Shown here piece by piece: positions 35,759-48,999 of a DNA stretch of 64,000 nucleotides (the first letter of the stretch is position 1; each line of letters starts with the position of its first letter). A program made the translations under genes and the position numbers. The DNA comes from Escallonia rubra (Eukaryota > Streptophyta > Magnoliopsida > Escalloniales > Escalloniaceae): positions 682,001 through 746,000 of the forward strand of contig JAVXUO010000518.1 of NCBI GenBank assembly GCA_033065855.1, read 5' to 3'. Under the pieces are notes generated by a model. It saw only the letters and a list, made by a program, of their open reading frames with translations, searched no databases and had not been told where the DNA came from.

Positions 35759-38030
35759 TTGGATCATTGTAAGATCTGGCGCAGCTTCAATTAAGTTAGG
35801 ATATTGATTCTTTATGGAGCCTAAGTAAGATTTTTCATTAAACACAACTCTGATTAACATTCTTGGGAGAGGTAATTTATTACGGTTGTTTTGTCTCTAC
35901 TTACTTCCTTGGTTGTTTGATTCTTTCAGACTTTGCCCATATGCTTTTGATACTGTATTATTTTGTTCATGCAATTGACATTGAAGATGCATCATTTTTT
36001 TCTTTTGGTGGTCCTAGCTGCACCTAAACTTAAGGATTCTTGTTATGAGTCCTTGTTAAGAATGTAGTCTTTGCTCAATGTAGGTAAAAATAACTTTAAG
36101 AAACTTCACATTTAGTTCTTGTCAACTACAGTGGTGCATAATAAACCCTCGAACAAAATATCATGCCTACTAAAACTGGTTTTGTGGCGGGTTTAGGCAG
36201 GGTGTTAAATGATATATTTAATAAATTTTGGCCTAGTAGTTTGGTGCAATTTCAAGTTTGGACCAATTAGCAGATTGTTTCCATATGATGTTTAAGATAA
36301 GGCCATTTAGGCAAGAGTGGATCTTCAATACAGTTTGTTAGTGTCTCTCTACGGCTACCTGACTTTAGTTTCGGATCTCTTGCCTAAGAGATTTTAGGAG
36401 GGAAAACAAAGTGATTTTGGGGGACATTTGCAGTTCTCCAGAACCAAATATCATTAGAAGTCTAAAGTCTGCCTGTTTTAATAGAAGAAATATCGAAGGT
36501 ATTCTCTCTCAAGACGATCACACGCATGTAATTATGTGGTTGTGAATTATATTGTCTCCTAATTTCAAAATCTTTGCTTCTTTTTTGGATAAGTAGGTAT
36601 GTTCACTTTTGTATGTACTAACGATGACCATTGCCATAGAGTACGTTTAGATTTTCACTGTATACGTATGATGTTGTTGTGCATTATATGGTGACTGGTG
36701 TTGGCTTTAAAATCTGGTTTTCGTCGGAAACTAGGAATGGCACAGGTGTCGCCTCTGTATTTTGGAGAATTCTGATTTTATTGTCGGGTATGCCAGTGTG
36801 CTACATGTTTCAGTCAGTTGTATAACTACCCCTTTCCTGTGTACATGTTTACTTGTGCAAATGGTGAATTCTCATGGTTAAAAGGAACATGAACACTAGA
36901 AATATATTTAGAGCAACTGTTACGACATGCCAAGTGTATGTCTAACAGGAATGTTACATACAGAAAACATCTGCTAGTGCTGTAAAATGTGATTAATGTG
37001 CTATTGGTGAGGACATCCATTTGATGAAGTTTTAACTTATGCTTGTCGACTTGTATACAAGGTGAAGTGCTCTACTGCTTAGTGTAACGGGTATGACAAA
37101 GCAACAAAAGGAATGCTGCTTTGGGGTTCAATATTGTTTGCGATATTAAAAGGGGCTGAGGTACTTGTGAAGGAAGCGACTAACATCCTTGTACAACTTG
37201 TGTCTGTTTTCTTTGTATCACCTTGTTACAAGTGTGTTCAGTAATCGACCTTTATTCTCTGATCGTGTGCAATTCTCACTACCACATTTTGCAATAAAAA
37301 TGTCTTTGAGATTATTTCGATCTTTGGAAAGAATTAAAATGACTATATGAAGGTCATGTAGAAAAACCATGCTGAAGACGATTCAGTTGGACAGCTGATT
37401 TCAATCATGCCATGTGGTCTTTAAACTAAAATAGTGGCCAGGTGAACGTACGCAGTCCTACCAAGTCTTCACTATGACCTTCTATTACATTCTCTCTCCG
37501 AATTTGAGGGCCAGTGGGACGACCATGACGGCCGCCCATGGGTTCAATTGCCCGTTATTATAACCTTGGCAGTCTTTTTGAACGTTTTCATCCCATCTTT
37601 GGGTGCTAAAGAATGGGTTTGGCTAGATCATAACAGTCAGAGAGGAGATGGTGGTGGTATAGTTGTACTCCATTTTCTTCTAGTTGATTCAAGCTACAGG
37701 GAGACTGGCCAGACTCCTCTTAAGTTTGGCTGTTGAGGTCAAAAAACTGAAGGGAGGCTGTAGAGAACTGTTAAAACTTTAGTTTGTTTTGGGACTGAAG
37801 AACTTAATTTCTTCTGTGATGGAACACGCAATTAGTAACTTTATTACCAGATGTTTTGATTATATGAGTTTGACCAGATATGGAAGTTTTTTGCAGGTCT
37901 CTGGTAGGAGGGGGAGTAGGTAATGCAAAGACTTCATTTGTTCAAATACTGGGAGTAAACTAAAGTAGAATGAGTTGCTCCATGTCCCCACACTCTTGAT
38001 AAAAGCAGTTGACAAAGATTCTCCATCCCC
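35759..38030. other. Intergenic region
   Basis: 3' flank of the transposase-derived gene, then AT-rich DNA without recognisable genes or repeats. Short open frames here (for example 37548-37736) have no family resemblance. Confidence 0.6.
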
Positions 38031-38032
38031 TC

Positions 38033-39066
38033 ACCAACCTTCACCTTCTTGTTAGCTTTCACGGTTGTTACTTGTTAGCTTAGCGCTTTGGTGGTTCCTT
38101 AGGAAACTTAAACCTGCAACCAACCAATCCCTTATACTCCCCAAACTGATGCCTCCAGCCTATATATATTTATCTTTATTCTCAATTCTGGCCCTCCTAT
38201 GAGATTATACTGTTTAAGCCTTTCTAGTTGTACTTGCTTTTTTATCGTAACAACGACGAGGTAACAATTTTACTAACAACTTTAGAACCGAAGGTCAAAA
38301 ACATCCAAAACTACTTTCCTCTTCACGTATATATTCGTGTCAACTTGGAGATGCGGTACTCTTACTTTTTAACACAATAATTAAGTGTAATATTTCGGTT
38401 CAACAGTTGTAATAATAATGACTTTTTACGTAATGTGGTAGATGACATGAAATCTTTTACCTCCTATTGTATCGAAAACCTTGTGACACCTTGAATCTCA
38501 TCTGTCTATTATTAGATGGATCGTTATAAATGATGTTAAATTGAAAATTCTATGCGGCAGAGGAAATGGGCCGTTCGTCACCTAAATCCAAAAAAAATAG
38601 TAGTCTGTCAACTGACGGTCGATAAAGTTATTGGCAATACTCTCTGCAATCACTGTTGAGAGTCCAACCGAATTTAGATGGTGACCTGTGGCCACCAACT
38701 CTATTTCTCTTATATTGAGGATACAAATTGCTTTTACCAATTCTTTACCAACCCCACCAACAGAGGTGTTTGCACGTTTAGATTCCTGATTTTAACTCTA
38801 GTATTTATATATTATTATTATTATGTTATATATAAGGAAAAAGCCATGCTACTGTAACAATCAAACCACTTGATGAATCATAGTAACTTGAACCGTTAGA
38901 TTACATCATCGTGACATGATCAATCACCATCAACAAAACAATGCACATCAAATGGTCCCAATTATGTTGTCTAATCTCACCAACCCCCGACCGGGTTGGT
39001 GGCCCGGTCTAGTCACTCTCTGTTTGAATGTCACCGGTTTGAGCCGGACCTCTCCACCCATATATA
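38033..39066 (+). promoter_or_regulatory. CCoAOMT upstream region with AC-II-type elements
   Basis: ACCAACC, the AC-II/MYB motif of lignin and phenylpropanoid promoters, occurs at 38033-38039, 38119-38125, 38747-38753 and 38979-38985, and in inverse at 38994-39000. The last two face each other with eight bases between. A TATATA box is at 39061-39066, about 97 bases before the ATG. Motifs are seen directly; control by MYB46/58/63-type factors is inferred from the family. Confidence 0.65.
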
Positions 39067-39162
39067 CCCTTCATTTTCCTCTTCCCAAACTCAGGTCACG
39101 GCTAACCGGCGATCAAAATTCCGTCAATATAAAAAGAAGAAGAACCCAGAAAATTTACAGTG

Positions 39163-40483
<1,321 letters not shown>

Positions 40484-42789
40484 TCAAATCCCAAATGTTG
40501 GCGGAAATATGAAGCCATTTTACTTTAAATTTATTTCCTTGTCCATCTTTTTGCTTTCTTTATTTGATTTTTCTTGTCATCTGTATTAAAGCATCCCTGG
40601 ATAATCAAGAAATACAATGAGTAATGATTTGGTGAAAGGCTGATCATTGTCTCGGTACAGTGCTTAATGGGTTAGATCAATTCGTCAACATGGATGAAAG
40701 GGCAGTACATTCTGTTGAATCTTGCTGAACATCTGTTTGTTCAATTTTTGTCTTTGTTTGGTGGCATGTTGTTCGGTCCTTGTGTGATATCCTTGCGTGT
40801 CTATTTCCAAATGGTACTTACAACCTTGCACATAAACCAAAACGAATGTTTGTTGTAACTACCGACTAGATAGTTCGTAGTTGAATTTTTATTGGTTGAT
40901 TACGTTGACCGCTCTCAAATTTATTCACAGTAGCTTTTGACATTCTGAAATTTATTTTAAGTATCTCACACCACAAACTTGCTTCAGTGTATCATCAAAA
41001 CACCTCCCTTGTATTATCCGGCCAAGACTTTCACCTAAGAGGTCATTTAGTCCAAATAAGGGGGCATTTTCGTCATATCAACTCTTACGTGTACTGTCGC
41101 ACCATTGGTGGCTGCCCCACAGTTGCCACCACTGATCTTGCCGCTCTGTTATGGTTGCAAAGACGAGTCACCACGCCACCTTTGCGATATCGTCGCGCTC
41201 CATTCACGGCACTACTAACTAGCAGAAATTTCACTGTAGTCTTCCTCTCGTTTCCAATATCGACAAATCAGGCTCTGCCGCTGCCAATATGTACCACGTC
41301 GTTGTCGTTGTGATGTCATGGGGATCTACTATGTCGCTAGGTACAGATCTGCCGTTAAAGCTGACATTGCTCGGTTGAAGACCACCACCTCCTTTCTCGA
41401 CTGTCGCTATCACCTTTTTTCTGAAGTCCACCACCACCTTAGCCACCATTATAGAATCCCATCACAACCATCAAAATTTTCCATAGATCACATAACCATC
41501 AAGTTTTACCATACACAACCCCAAGATCTCTTATGCTTCAAGTTTGATCACAATGAACCTTAGATCCCTATTTTTTGACCTGATATTCCAAAAATGTCCT
41601 CCTAAGTTTAGCCGTGTCTAAAATTTTACCCAGAATTTGGTCGGAGGATGATTGGTGCCAAACTTATGAAAGTTTATGTTGCGAGATAGCTAAAATGAAC
41701 TTTGGGGCGTCGCACACTACCACGAGCAAGCTTAGGGGTGCCCAACGTAATTGACCCAAAATTTGATAACATAGACAGATAGATCAAGCTCGAATCAGTG
41801 ACTATCACGGACTTGTTAATGTCTATAAGACCTCGTACTTCTAGTCTAGATACGCGTAGCTCACCAAGACGAGCGTGGCTGCGCTGCCTCACCCAGTCAT
41901 AATTGACGAACACTATTCCTATAGCTCTTGGTTCACATAATAAATTCACGAATTCGTAAATATGTGAAGGATGGTCCACATCTAGTTAGGAATGGTAGTT
42001 TGGAGGTCTAATTCCAGCCTTGCATCACGCCATATGGTATTTATTTGGAAGGCTTAAGTAAATATGGGACAAATGAAAGATCTAACGAAATGGGGTTATT
42101 AGTTTTTTCTGTTCTCCAACTTAACCCAAAAACATAAACGTAACCCTTTTACATGTTTTTTTCACTTTCTCCCCTATCTCTCTCTCTCTCTCTCTTTCTC
42201 TTTCAGATACGCACGCAAAAGCCACCCATTGGCAGCAACCGCTGATTGCCCACATGTCGCCTTCGACCACTGTCGAAAAATTCTAGTAGCCACCATTGAC
42301 CATCGGCAGTCGTTGGCAAATTTTCGGTGGCCACTGCCAGCAACTGTGCGCAGGCAAAAGTTTGGGTTTTATTATTTTTATGTTATCTAATTTCTTAATC
42401 CGATGTTCAATGGTGGTCTTGGTGGATGGGTGTGATTAGGAGTGGTGTTAATGCATGGCTTGTTCGGTGGACGGTAAGTTCAGTGCTCAATTTGTATTGT
42501 GGTATTTTTAGCGACGATGGTCGGTGTTTGGCGGCTGCATATAGGTGGTAGAAGTGGTGTACAAAATGTTGGGGGGGGGGGGGGGTCTGTTTGTAATGAG
42601 GGGACTACAACATGTAGATGGCTATGGCAAAAGGGGGTGATGAGTTCGACAGTGGTGCTAGGTTGGTTTGGTACAACGGTATTAAGGGTTGTATGGTTGC
42701 AAGAGATTTGTAGATATTATGCTTAACTGAGATTTGCAAAATTTTACTCAGCCACGTGCAGGTTTGGCATTTGGCTGCATTACATCGAT

Positions 42790-43425
42790 CCGTCTGATAG
42801 ACTTGTTAGGATTTACCAGAAATGTCCTTGTAAAACCTTTATTTCGAGATCCTACATTGGCAATGTACTAGGGTGGATAGAGATCCCATATCATCTGTGT
42901 ACTCGAAAAAAATTTAAAGTACGGGTGGTATAAGATTAAGTTAGATCTTATCCCACATCAGTAATGATAGAGAAATAATGTGGCTTTACAAGCCCTTATT
43001 AATGTAATTTTAAGCATTTCATATGGGTAGCCCTTTTGAGTAAGACATTTCCTTGCACTAGGGTCGTGAACTAAGTCGTTACAAATAGTGTCAAAATAGA
43101 CCCTAGAGGTACTAGCAATGTGCAAGAGCTAGAACCTAGCTATACTAGAAGTGTGTCAGCGAGGACGCTGGGTCCCAATGAGGGTGTATTATGAGATCAT
43201 ACACTTTCAGTATACCAGAGTGGAAAGAGATCCCACACAGGCTGTATAGTAGAGGATGTCTTGGGCTACATGTGATACAAGGTTAAGTTGGATTTTGTCT
43301 CACATCAGAAAGGGGAGAGAAAAAAATTGGTCTTATAAGAACTTGTCGATGAGCTTTTGAACGCCTATTGACTAGCCGGGGGAGCCAATATCTCGTGACA
43401 GAGCCGTTGACCAGGTCGTTACATA
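42790..43425 (+). mobile_element. TRIM-like pair of related direct repeats
   Basis: Two diverged copies in the same orientation: about 42838-43090 and 43190-43425. Shared blocks in order: GAGATC(C/A)TACA, AGAGATCCCA, AAG(A/G)TTAAGTT, the 'CCCACATCAG / CTCACATCAG' word, CTTTACAAG / CTTATAAG, then GTCGTTACA(A/T)ATAG at the end. CCCACATC followed by a gene-like leader and ending near a GTGTCA word is typical of small plant LTR elements. The 100-base spacer (43090-43190) has no coding capacity. Confidence 0.45.
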
Positions 43426-44640
43426 TAGATTTGTGGCTTTCCAAAGATTATATCTAGCTTTCTCTTATCTATATCCAAGCCAGTGCTACCTTTTTTTTTT
43501 TGCCCATACTCCTTTTCTAAACAAACATGCACACAATCGCGCATGCACACCCAGAATAAAATCCAACTATGGGGCAAATGTAATCAAAACTTACACTTAC
43601 TCATTTCAGTCAAATATTTCGACGTGATTGCATATATTAACTAGAAAATTTCTAATTCCAAATAAGGTGTCCAACCATCACAATCTAATTATATATGTGG
43701 TAAAGATGAATATGAAAAAGTAAATATTCTATTTCCTACTTGGCATAGCTATTATTTTACCACCAAGAATTCGCCCAATCGAATTGATTTTATATTTCTC
43801 TCTCTTCCATGTCAACATGCCTTATTAAATTGTTTTTAATAGGTTTGCAATCCCAGAAGTTCCTAAAGTTTTGCCAACACCACCCCCCATTTTCAATCTC
43901 TCTTATTTTTAATTTTATGTTTCTCCCTTTAATTTTAAATCTTCTCTACTTTTTAGACAAACTCAATATTTGAATCTCCCTTCTTTTATTCCATAACAAG
44001 TCACATATATACAATCTTATTTCTTATATATTGTATATCATTTTTATACATTTTTTATTCTCTTCTTAGTGGCCTTTAGTAAGACAATCCTCAACACACG
44101 GATTACTGTTGTCATTATCATGCTTCGCTGAAAGGTACTACTTCGAAAACTTTATAAGTTAATATAATTCTTTATTTTTTTGGTGAAAAAGCTAACAATT
44201 GCTACTAAAGTGCATTTTCAACGACAAAGAATGGTAAAAATATATATAAATAAATGTAAAAATAAAGTTTCTACTATTATTGTTGCTACTGTTGTTATAA
44301 TTCTTTCGTTAATGTTATTAGATACAAGGACAAACTTTCTCAATGAATATCTTACCGAATGTTAATCCCGTAAGTGGTAGAAAAATCATATAAAAAGGTG
44401 GACATAATGTTTCCCTTATCGTTAATATTACCATTGTTATTACTTCATTTATTATTGGAATTTGGGATTCGAGGACGAGATTTCTCAACGAATATCTTGC
44501 CCATTGTTACTTTCATATATGTAAGGTACGAGATCAAAACTAATTATAATTTTAAGCTTTAAATTCGCAATCCAATCATACTATTAGCGGAAGGGTAAGA
44601 CTGATACATATGGGTTGAGTATGGATTTAGGTCGACTAAA

Positions 44641-45044
44641 AGGGTGTTTGAGATTGATTATAGAATGATCAAATCTGATTAAATTCATATTAAATCAGTT
44701 TTGAAGTGTTTGGCAAAAAAAAAATAAACTGATTAAATATGCTCCAATGTGCTCAAAACTGATTAAATCCATAATCCTAATTCTTTTAGATTAAGATTTA
44801 ATCAGTTTCGGAGAATCAGGTTTGACCACGGAAATTACCAAAATATCCTCACGTTTAAAAGACATGAAATGCTCCATTTCAATTTGAATACACTATATAG
44901 TAATTTTGTCATGCTAAACCTAATTTAATCTCTTTTTATCCAAATACCTTCAACAACTTTTATGCTTAAAATAGATTAAAGCTGATTATAGAAACTGATT
45001 GTGATTTAATTTTGATCTACTTTTGAAAATCAATCCCAAAAGGG
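44641..45044. mobile_element. MITE-like element with GTTTGAGATTGATT ends
   Basis: The left end GGGTGTTTGAGATTGATT (from 44642) is mirrored by the right end AATCAATCCCAAAAGGGCC (to about 45046). The subterminal parts share GATTAAATC, TTTAATCAG and ATAATCAG words. The ends also match those of the 23653-26206 element. About 400 bases, no coding capacity, target duplication not resolved. It ends about 300 bases before the RPS16 start. Confidence 0.5.
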
Positions 45045-45077
45045 CCTCTATGCAGAGCCCAAGGCAACTACTTGGGT

Positions 45078-45320
45078 TGGGCCTATCAGATGACCACCCA
45101 TCTGGTCGACTCAGCCCCTTCCTGTCAAAAGTTGGGCTTTACTTATTTATGGACTAGTATATTTTGGACAAAAGTAATGGCATTATTGGAATATCGCTTC
45201 AAACCATGGGCAATCTCACCTACGACTTAACAAAAACCCTAGCACAACCCAATATATTCTCATATCTCACTCTCTTCATCGCCTCCCTTCAGATTTTCTC
45301 TTCATCCAAGATTAGGGTTT
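45078..45320 (+). promoter_or_regulatory. RPS16 promoter: site II and telo-box elements
   Basis: Site II-type TGGGCC at 45078-45083 and TGGGCT at 45133-45138 lie upstream of two telo boxes: AAACCCTA at 45234-45241 and its inverse TAGGGTTT at 45313-45320. Site II plus telo box is the known signature of plant ribosomal-protein promoters active in dividing cells. Confidence 0.7.
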
Positions 45321-45351
45321 CTCAGAGGCCACAACACCAGAGAGACCAGCC

Positions 45352-45786
45352 ATGGCGACCCCGAACGAGTCAGTTCAGTGCTTCGGCCGGAAGAAGACCG
45401 CCGTTGCCGTGACCCACTGCAAGCGCGGCCGCGGCCTGATCAAGATCAACGGCGTGCCGATCGAGCTGGTGGAGCCGGAGATCCTCAGGTACAAGGCCTT
45501 CGAGCCGATCCTCCTGCTGGGGCGCCACCGCTTCGCCGGCGTGGACATGCGCATCCGCGTCAAGGGCGGTGGCCACACCTCCCAGATCTATGCCATCAGG
45601 CAGAGCATCGCCAAGGCCCTCGTCGCCTTCTACCAGAAGTACGTCGATGAGCAGTCCAAGAAGGAGATTAAGGACATCCTCGTCAGGTACGACAGGACAC
45701 TGCTCGTTGCCGATCCCAGGCGCTGCGAGCCCAAGAAGTTTGGTGGGCGTGGTGCCCGTGCCAGGTTCCAGAAGTCTTACCGTTAA
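45352..45786 (+). CDS. RPS16: 40S ribosomal protein S16 (uS9)
   Basis: Intronless, 144 residues, full length. uS9 is a small-subunit protein near the decoding site. It opens [21 protein letters not shown], carries the [20 protein letters not shown] helix and ends with the basic tail [11 protein letters not shown], whose final Arg contacts P-site tRNA in known ribosomes. Codons are GC-rich (many end in C or G), unlike the AT-rich surroundings, as expected of a highly expressed plant gene. The ATG follows a leader beginning near the telo box; a TTAGGGTTT lies 30-40 bases before it. Lack of introns in an intact, promoter-equipped gene is normal for this family. Confidence 0.97.
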   Translation: MATPNESVQCFGRKKTAVAVTHCKRGRGLIKINGVPIELVEPEILRYKAFEPILLLGRHRFAGVDMRIRVKGGGHTSQIYAIRQSIAKALVAFYQKYVDEQSKKEIKDILVRYDRTLLVADPRRCEPKKFGGRGARARFQKSYR

Positions 45787-48700
45787 AAGCGCGAAGACAG
45801 TATGGTCTTTTTATTTGTCGCTCTTTCTGTTTCCTGTTCGTTTTCTGCTTTTTCAAGACTAGGGGATGATGTTATTTGAGATGTTTTTGGTTAAACCCTT
45901 CATAATTGTCTGCCTATTAAGCTGTTTTGAGACGGTAGTTTTAATGTTTTGAGTTAAATCAGGATTTTTGGTTACAGTATGATGTGGTTTCCCTTAGTTC
46001 TTCTCTTGTTTGCATTTCATTTACGTACTGTGATTTAAGTATATCATATGCCTACAAATATGGTCCCGGGCAATGGTTAGGCTATGGTTAGTGTTATATA
46101 TAAGTTCCAAACGTTAAAGTCCATATTGATGTGTGCGTAGCCTTTGTAGCAAGTTAAATGTAGCTTGGCATTGAGCATTTGTCTGTCATACACCTCGTTA
46201 ATCATGTATCCTGGAAAATATAGCATAGGTATGGTTCTGCAGTTATGTGCATTACTACTTGTAGTTGGTTCCATACTACCATCTATTAAATGATTGAAAT
46301 CTCTGCACGAAAATAGTTAAAGGCAGAAATTTAGGGAGTTTGTGGTTTCCCTTAGTCTTTTAGTAACATTTTTAGTCAGGGCTGGCCATTGCTAAGGACG
46401 TGTGGACTATGGTCAGTCACTTTCCGTACTTTTGTTTATTCATAGGCAGGGAACCTATCAGGACCCTTCGCTGCAAGTTTTCTCTTCCACCTCCTGAAGT
46501 CCACATGTAAAAGTCTTAATCTCACCATATATAATGCAGTTCTATTAGAAAACCTCCCATTCTGTAGTGATAAGGGATTTGATTGCTAGCAGTTTATCAG
46601 GGAATGCAGACATTGTTAGGGGAAATGGAAGAAAAGTATCTGTGTTGCAGATGATGATGATAACTTTCATTTGGGGAGGTTATTAGGGAAGTAGGGATGT
46701 AGTGGCCTGATCAATGATGTCTGTAATTTCTGGGTTAGCAGTCTTTTGACAGTTTGAAGTTCTTTATTTATTTGGGAGGGATGCAAATGGTGGATCTTTC
46801 AAATTAGAAGTTGGATCTGATTTGCCGTGCGTGCTTTGTTCCTTCGGCGTTTCTCTTTTGTGATAGTATTCTTATTTTGTTCAGCAACAAAGTGTTTCCT
46901 TAATGTTGTTTAAGCCCACAAATGTGGTGAGGCTTAATAAGTTACGCATTTCTTCAGTCTCTGATTCTGTTTTAGGGTGTGTTTCATTCTTGTTTTTTTA
47001 ATTACATAGCTTCTGTTAATTTCATGTTTCGGAAATGATCATTTGGAATATACTCTAAGAAGATAAGAAGTGGGGTGTGCGTGTCTTCTATGCCCTGGAC
47101 TCATGATGTCATTGCTTTGCTTCACTCTTTGTGTCTGGTTCATAATGAAGACCTGATGTCATTTGAGAAATTTCACTGAAATCTTCCAATGGATGTATAA
47201 TGTCTTAAACCTTTTAATTTGATCTTTGCTAATGGTGTTGGCGTTATTTTTCAATGGATTGCCTTCTATTGGTAGACAACTATTGTTTGCTTCGTTAAAT
47301 GTTGGTGAAGTGGGTTATATCAAATTTTATGTGCAAGTGTGGATCTACGAGTTTATCCCCATTAAGGCTGTATCCATGGCATGCTTTGTGATGTTGTTAT
47401 TTCTTCTCAATATTAAGGTTGTATTTATGGGTTCTCCACAAATCCTAGACGTGCAGTAATAGTGCAATACTATATCGTCAGGTTTCCGTTCTTGATTCAT
47501 TTCTAGGAGCTTAGTTGTCAACCGGATTCTTGAAACTCTTCTAGGATGGCTTCTTTAGTATATTTGAAAAATATTTGTCGAATTGGCAGTTGGTGGTTTT
47601 TGTCCTGTGAGGGAATTGGCAGGAACAGAAGTAAAGTGTACTTCAGAAGAAAACCTGTAGATTGCACATATTGATACAAGTTCATAGAATTGTCACTATT
47701 TGAAGGCTTTAGTGATGTTCTAAGATGCAATGTTCTCCTACCAGTTTGGTCATGCCACATTTTTTTTTTTTTTGCGTTTACCAAGCGACATTTAAAACTG
47801 TCTGCTTGTTCTCAAATTAGGATCGTGCTTTTGTCATTTCCCAGTTTCTATTTTTGGTGTTTTGTTTATAAGGTGTGGCTATTTCCACACCCTTTTTGGC
47901 TAGTTATGAACCACTGGCGAAGTTCTTCCTACATGTCTGAATTGGCCCGCCCTCTTTCATGTTCAGTTTTTGCCAGAAGCTCCTATCTAGCTTCGGTGGC
48001 AGCAGCAAAGGGAGCCTTTATTGTTCCAGACCATCTCTTCAATTCGTGGCTTCATGTCTGGTCTGATCTTAAGTATTGGTTAGATCTCTATATGCATTAT
48101 TTGCTTGTATTAGGTGAGCATGATTGAGTCACCAACTGCGTAGTGCTGCTATTTAGTATTGAATTATTCACTCTGTTTGGTATTCTGGAATAATAGTGGC
48201 TTGGAAACGTCATTAAATTTTTGTCCCTATTTACGGAGCTTTTCGTGGCACTTTAGGACTGTACAACATTGACCTCTATCTCTGTACTTTGGTCGTAAAA
48301 AAGTTGGGCTAAAGATGAAGCAGCAGCCTTTGGTTTGACGGGAAGTGCAAATCTGTAGAAGGAAAATGTGTGCAAAATTATGTGAGAGGTGCCTTGAGGC
48401 TTGAGAAGTTTGGCATCCTCTTCTTGTTTCTAATTAGGGGGCTGATGGAGGATGGACTGTGGAAACTATTCAACATTTTTTAGTTTATATATATATATAT
48501 ATTTTAGCAAATGATTGGGCGGTTGAGTTCAGCTGCTTGAAATATTCAATTAAGTGAACAATTAGGTTAGGAATGGTTCTAATTGCATTCGTGGGGGGGT
48601 CCTTGCATGTCTAACGCACCTTTCTTTAACTTAGAAGCGTGTATCGTTGGGGAATGGCGTAAACGCCTTCCAAAGGGAGTATCACATCACAAGAAGGTGA

Positions 48701-48999
48701 AGGTATAAAGTGGCAACTCTCGAAAGCTAATCTAGATTTTGTAATGGGAGGTTTTGCTTCCAACACATGTTAGACTACTGATCACACATGCCTCGGATGA
48801 AGGGAGTCAATGACTACAGTCAAATTGGCAGGGATTAATCAATCAAAGTTTAATTCGGAACTTAGCAGCGAGAGAGAGAGAGACCCTTATTGCAGCTCCC
48901 GTACCAGATTTGACTTCCTCCTATATTTCAGCGTGTGCTGCTTGCAAGAACCAAGACCGAACCCAGTTTCCCCCACTCCCAGCCCCACTCTCTGTCAAC
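45787..48999. other. Intergenic region between RPS16 and the WSD1-like gene
   Basis: No gene recognised. The first 250 bases should be the RPS16 3' UTR. The rest is T-rich on the plus strand with few repeat marks. An open frame at 47690-48127 contains a T-tract and shows no family resemblance. An AT dinucleotide run is at about 48488-48504. The WSD1-like leader has a GAGAGAGAGA run near 48870. Confidence 0.55.

Larger units (their letters stand above)
40484..45060. other. Gene-free region with degraded repeats
   Basis: No gene recognised. GC-richer stretches with broken frames lie at 41090-41450 and 42230-42720, the latter with a poly(G) run at about 42571-42585. A possible retroelement relic is at 41640-42000. 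A TRIM-like direct pair is at 42790-43425. AT-rich DNA follows, then a short inverted-repeat element at 44641-45044. Confidence 0.5.

Noticed and set aside
47690..48127. 145-codon frame after RPS16
   Set aside because: Hydrophobic, T-tract-driven translation with no family resemblance.
48910..48999. Earlier start for the WSD1-like protein
   Set aside because: No ATG in this extension; the ATG at 49000 is followed by the family-typical PLTPTGRLF region.
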